DNA of 12,734 bases from Colimorpha_A sp045593985 (GTDB lineage: Bacteria > Bacillota > Clostridia > Oscillospirales > CAG-272). A model generated the notes under the pieces. That model saw only the letters and a program-made list of their open reading frames with translations, had not been told where the DNA came from and made no database searches. How positions within the stretch are numbered: position 1 is the stretch's first letter; each line of letters opens with the position of its first letter. Where the stretch lies: NCBI GenBank assembly GCA_045593985.1, contig JAZNXR010000046.1, forward strand, positions 1 to 12,734, written 5' to 3'. Shown here in pieces: positions 12,132-12,734 of this stretch. A program made the translations under genes and the position numbers.

Positions 12132-12618
12132 ATACTCTCCTCAAAAAGTCATCTGCTTCTTTTCTGCTCTTGAAAATTATAATGTGTTTTTCTGCTCTGT
12201 ATTTCTCAATTAACGCATATAGTTTCGGCAAAGAATTATTTGCAAATTCCTTAATAAAACCTTCAAATTCGGGATCCAATTCTTTTTCTATCCATGGTAG
12301 ATCATAACGGCCTTTTTCCAGTCGTTCTGTTGCTCCCTGCAAGCAAACCTCTGTCGGCAAATCAAAGAGAATGACTGTATCACATTCTTTAAGCCGCATT
12401 TCAACCGTTCTGTTATAATTGCCATCAATGATCCACTTGTCTGTTGCAAAAATCTCTTGTATTCTTTGATCAAATTCTTCTCTTGAAATATGTGTTTTAT
12501 CAGGCTTATGCCAGATAGCATCAAGGTAATATAACGGCAAACCTGTTCTCTTACTTAGTTTTTCGGCAAAAGTTGTTTTACCGCTTCCGGGGCAACCGAT
12601 CACAATCACGCGCTTCAT
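12130..12618 (-). CDS. FlaR/adenylate-kinase-like P-loop nucleotide kinase
   Basis: From ATG 12618 this is a 162-residue cytoplasmic protein. A Walker A GCPGSGKTT (8-16) follows the first strand KRVIVIG. The strand-helix signature LPLYYLDAIWHKPD (27-40), the WIIDGNY motif (62-68), TVILFDLP (81-88) as the Walker B region and an Arg/Lys-rich lid (99-104) match the AAA/adenylate-kinase-like proteins often annotated as DNA topology modulation protein FlaR. The true substrate of that group is not settled. I chose ATG 12618 because AAAGGAG lies just upstream and the P-loop strand then starts the protein; an upstream ATG at 12678 would add 20 residues that do not resemble the family. By eye the gene is more AT-rich than its neighbours. 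I see no confident promoter in 12619-12734. Confidence 0.82.
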   Translation of the reverse strand: MKRVIVIGCPGSGKTTFAEKLSKRTGLPLYYLDAIWHKPDKTHISREEFDQRIQEIFATDKWIIDGNYNRTVEMRLKECDTVILFDLPTEVCLQGATERLEKGRYDLPWIEKELDPEFEGFIKEFANNSLPKLYALIEKYRAEKHIIIFKSRKEADDFLRRV

Positions 12619-12734
12619 TGCGAATTCTCCTTTGCGGTTCGACAAGAAGCGATCAGCATAACACGCAAAGACGTACATTTTGCGGAAAGCGATTTATATG
12701 ATTGTTCATCGATGTAGTTGGTCCTGTGCAACAA

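Noticed and set aside
12619..12678. Twenty-residue N-terminal extension of the FlaR-like kinase
   Set aside because: AAAGGAG lies within the extension, directly before ATG 12618, and P-loop kinases start with the KRVIVIG strand.

Overview
The window looks like chromosomal DNA from a Gram-positive, low-to-mid GC Clostridia-type bacterium, most likely an uncultured gut relative of the Oscillospiraceae/Ruminococcaceae; the taxonomy is inferred from style, not from a marker gene. Supporting signs are strong AGGAGG-type ribosome binding sites, sigma-A promoters with near-consensus -35/-10 boxes at 16-18 nt spacing, compact U-tailed terminators, a solitary ECF-transporter S component, a PrsW-family protease and a secreted protein with an LPKTG-type cell-wall sorting signal. 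No rRNA, tRNA, CRISPR array, integrase or transposase was found.

Layout. (1) 1-800: a small zinc-ribbon/coiled-coil/DUF4177-like protein behind a promoter whose -35 box is perfectly duplicated in tandem, closed by a terminator. (2) 816-3022: a two-gene operon of a PrsW-family intramembrane protease and a membrane-anchored transglutaminase-like protein whose start overlaps the end of the first gene. (3) 3025-4660, minus strand: an ECF transporter S component and a uridine-kinase-like P-loop kinase with an extra N-terminal domain, coupled by an ATGA overlap; together they suggest uptake and phosphorylation of a nucleoside-like solute. (4) 4713-5783: a monocistronic CaCA-family cation/Ca2+ antiporter. 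(5) 5817-8393: an 814-residue secreted, probably sortase-anchored nuclease of the EndoI/NucM His-Me finger family, carrying a Gly/Ser/Thr linker, an unrecognised middle domain and four Cys-rich repeats. (6) 8401-9300: about 900 bp without genes, filled by an ordered mosaic of hairpin repeats of two families that keep pairing in their arms while the arm sequence changes. (7) 9307-11892, minus strand: a cytoplasmic glycoside hydrolase family 2 enzyme that lacks the usual N-terminal sugar-binding domain, with its own promoter and a shared terminator. (8) 11893-12734: an AT-rich intergenic stretch with a direct repeat, a hairpin and a very long terminator, then a minus-strand FlaR/adenylate-kinase-like P-loop kinase.

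Almost every transcription unit is one or two genes with its own promoter and terminator, so the window reads as ordinary housekeeping/accessory chromosome and not as a single large system. The items most worth following are the hairpin-repeat island (possibly REP/BIME-like), the wall-anchored nuclease and the coupled S-component/kinase pair.
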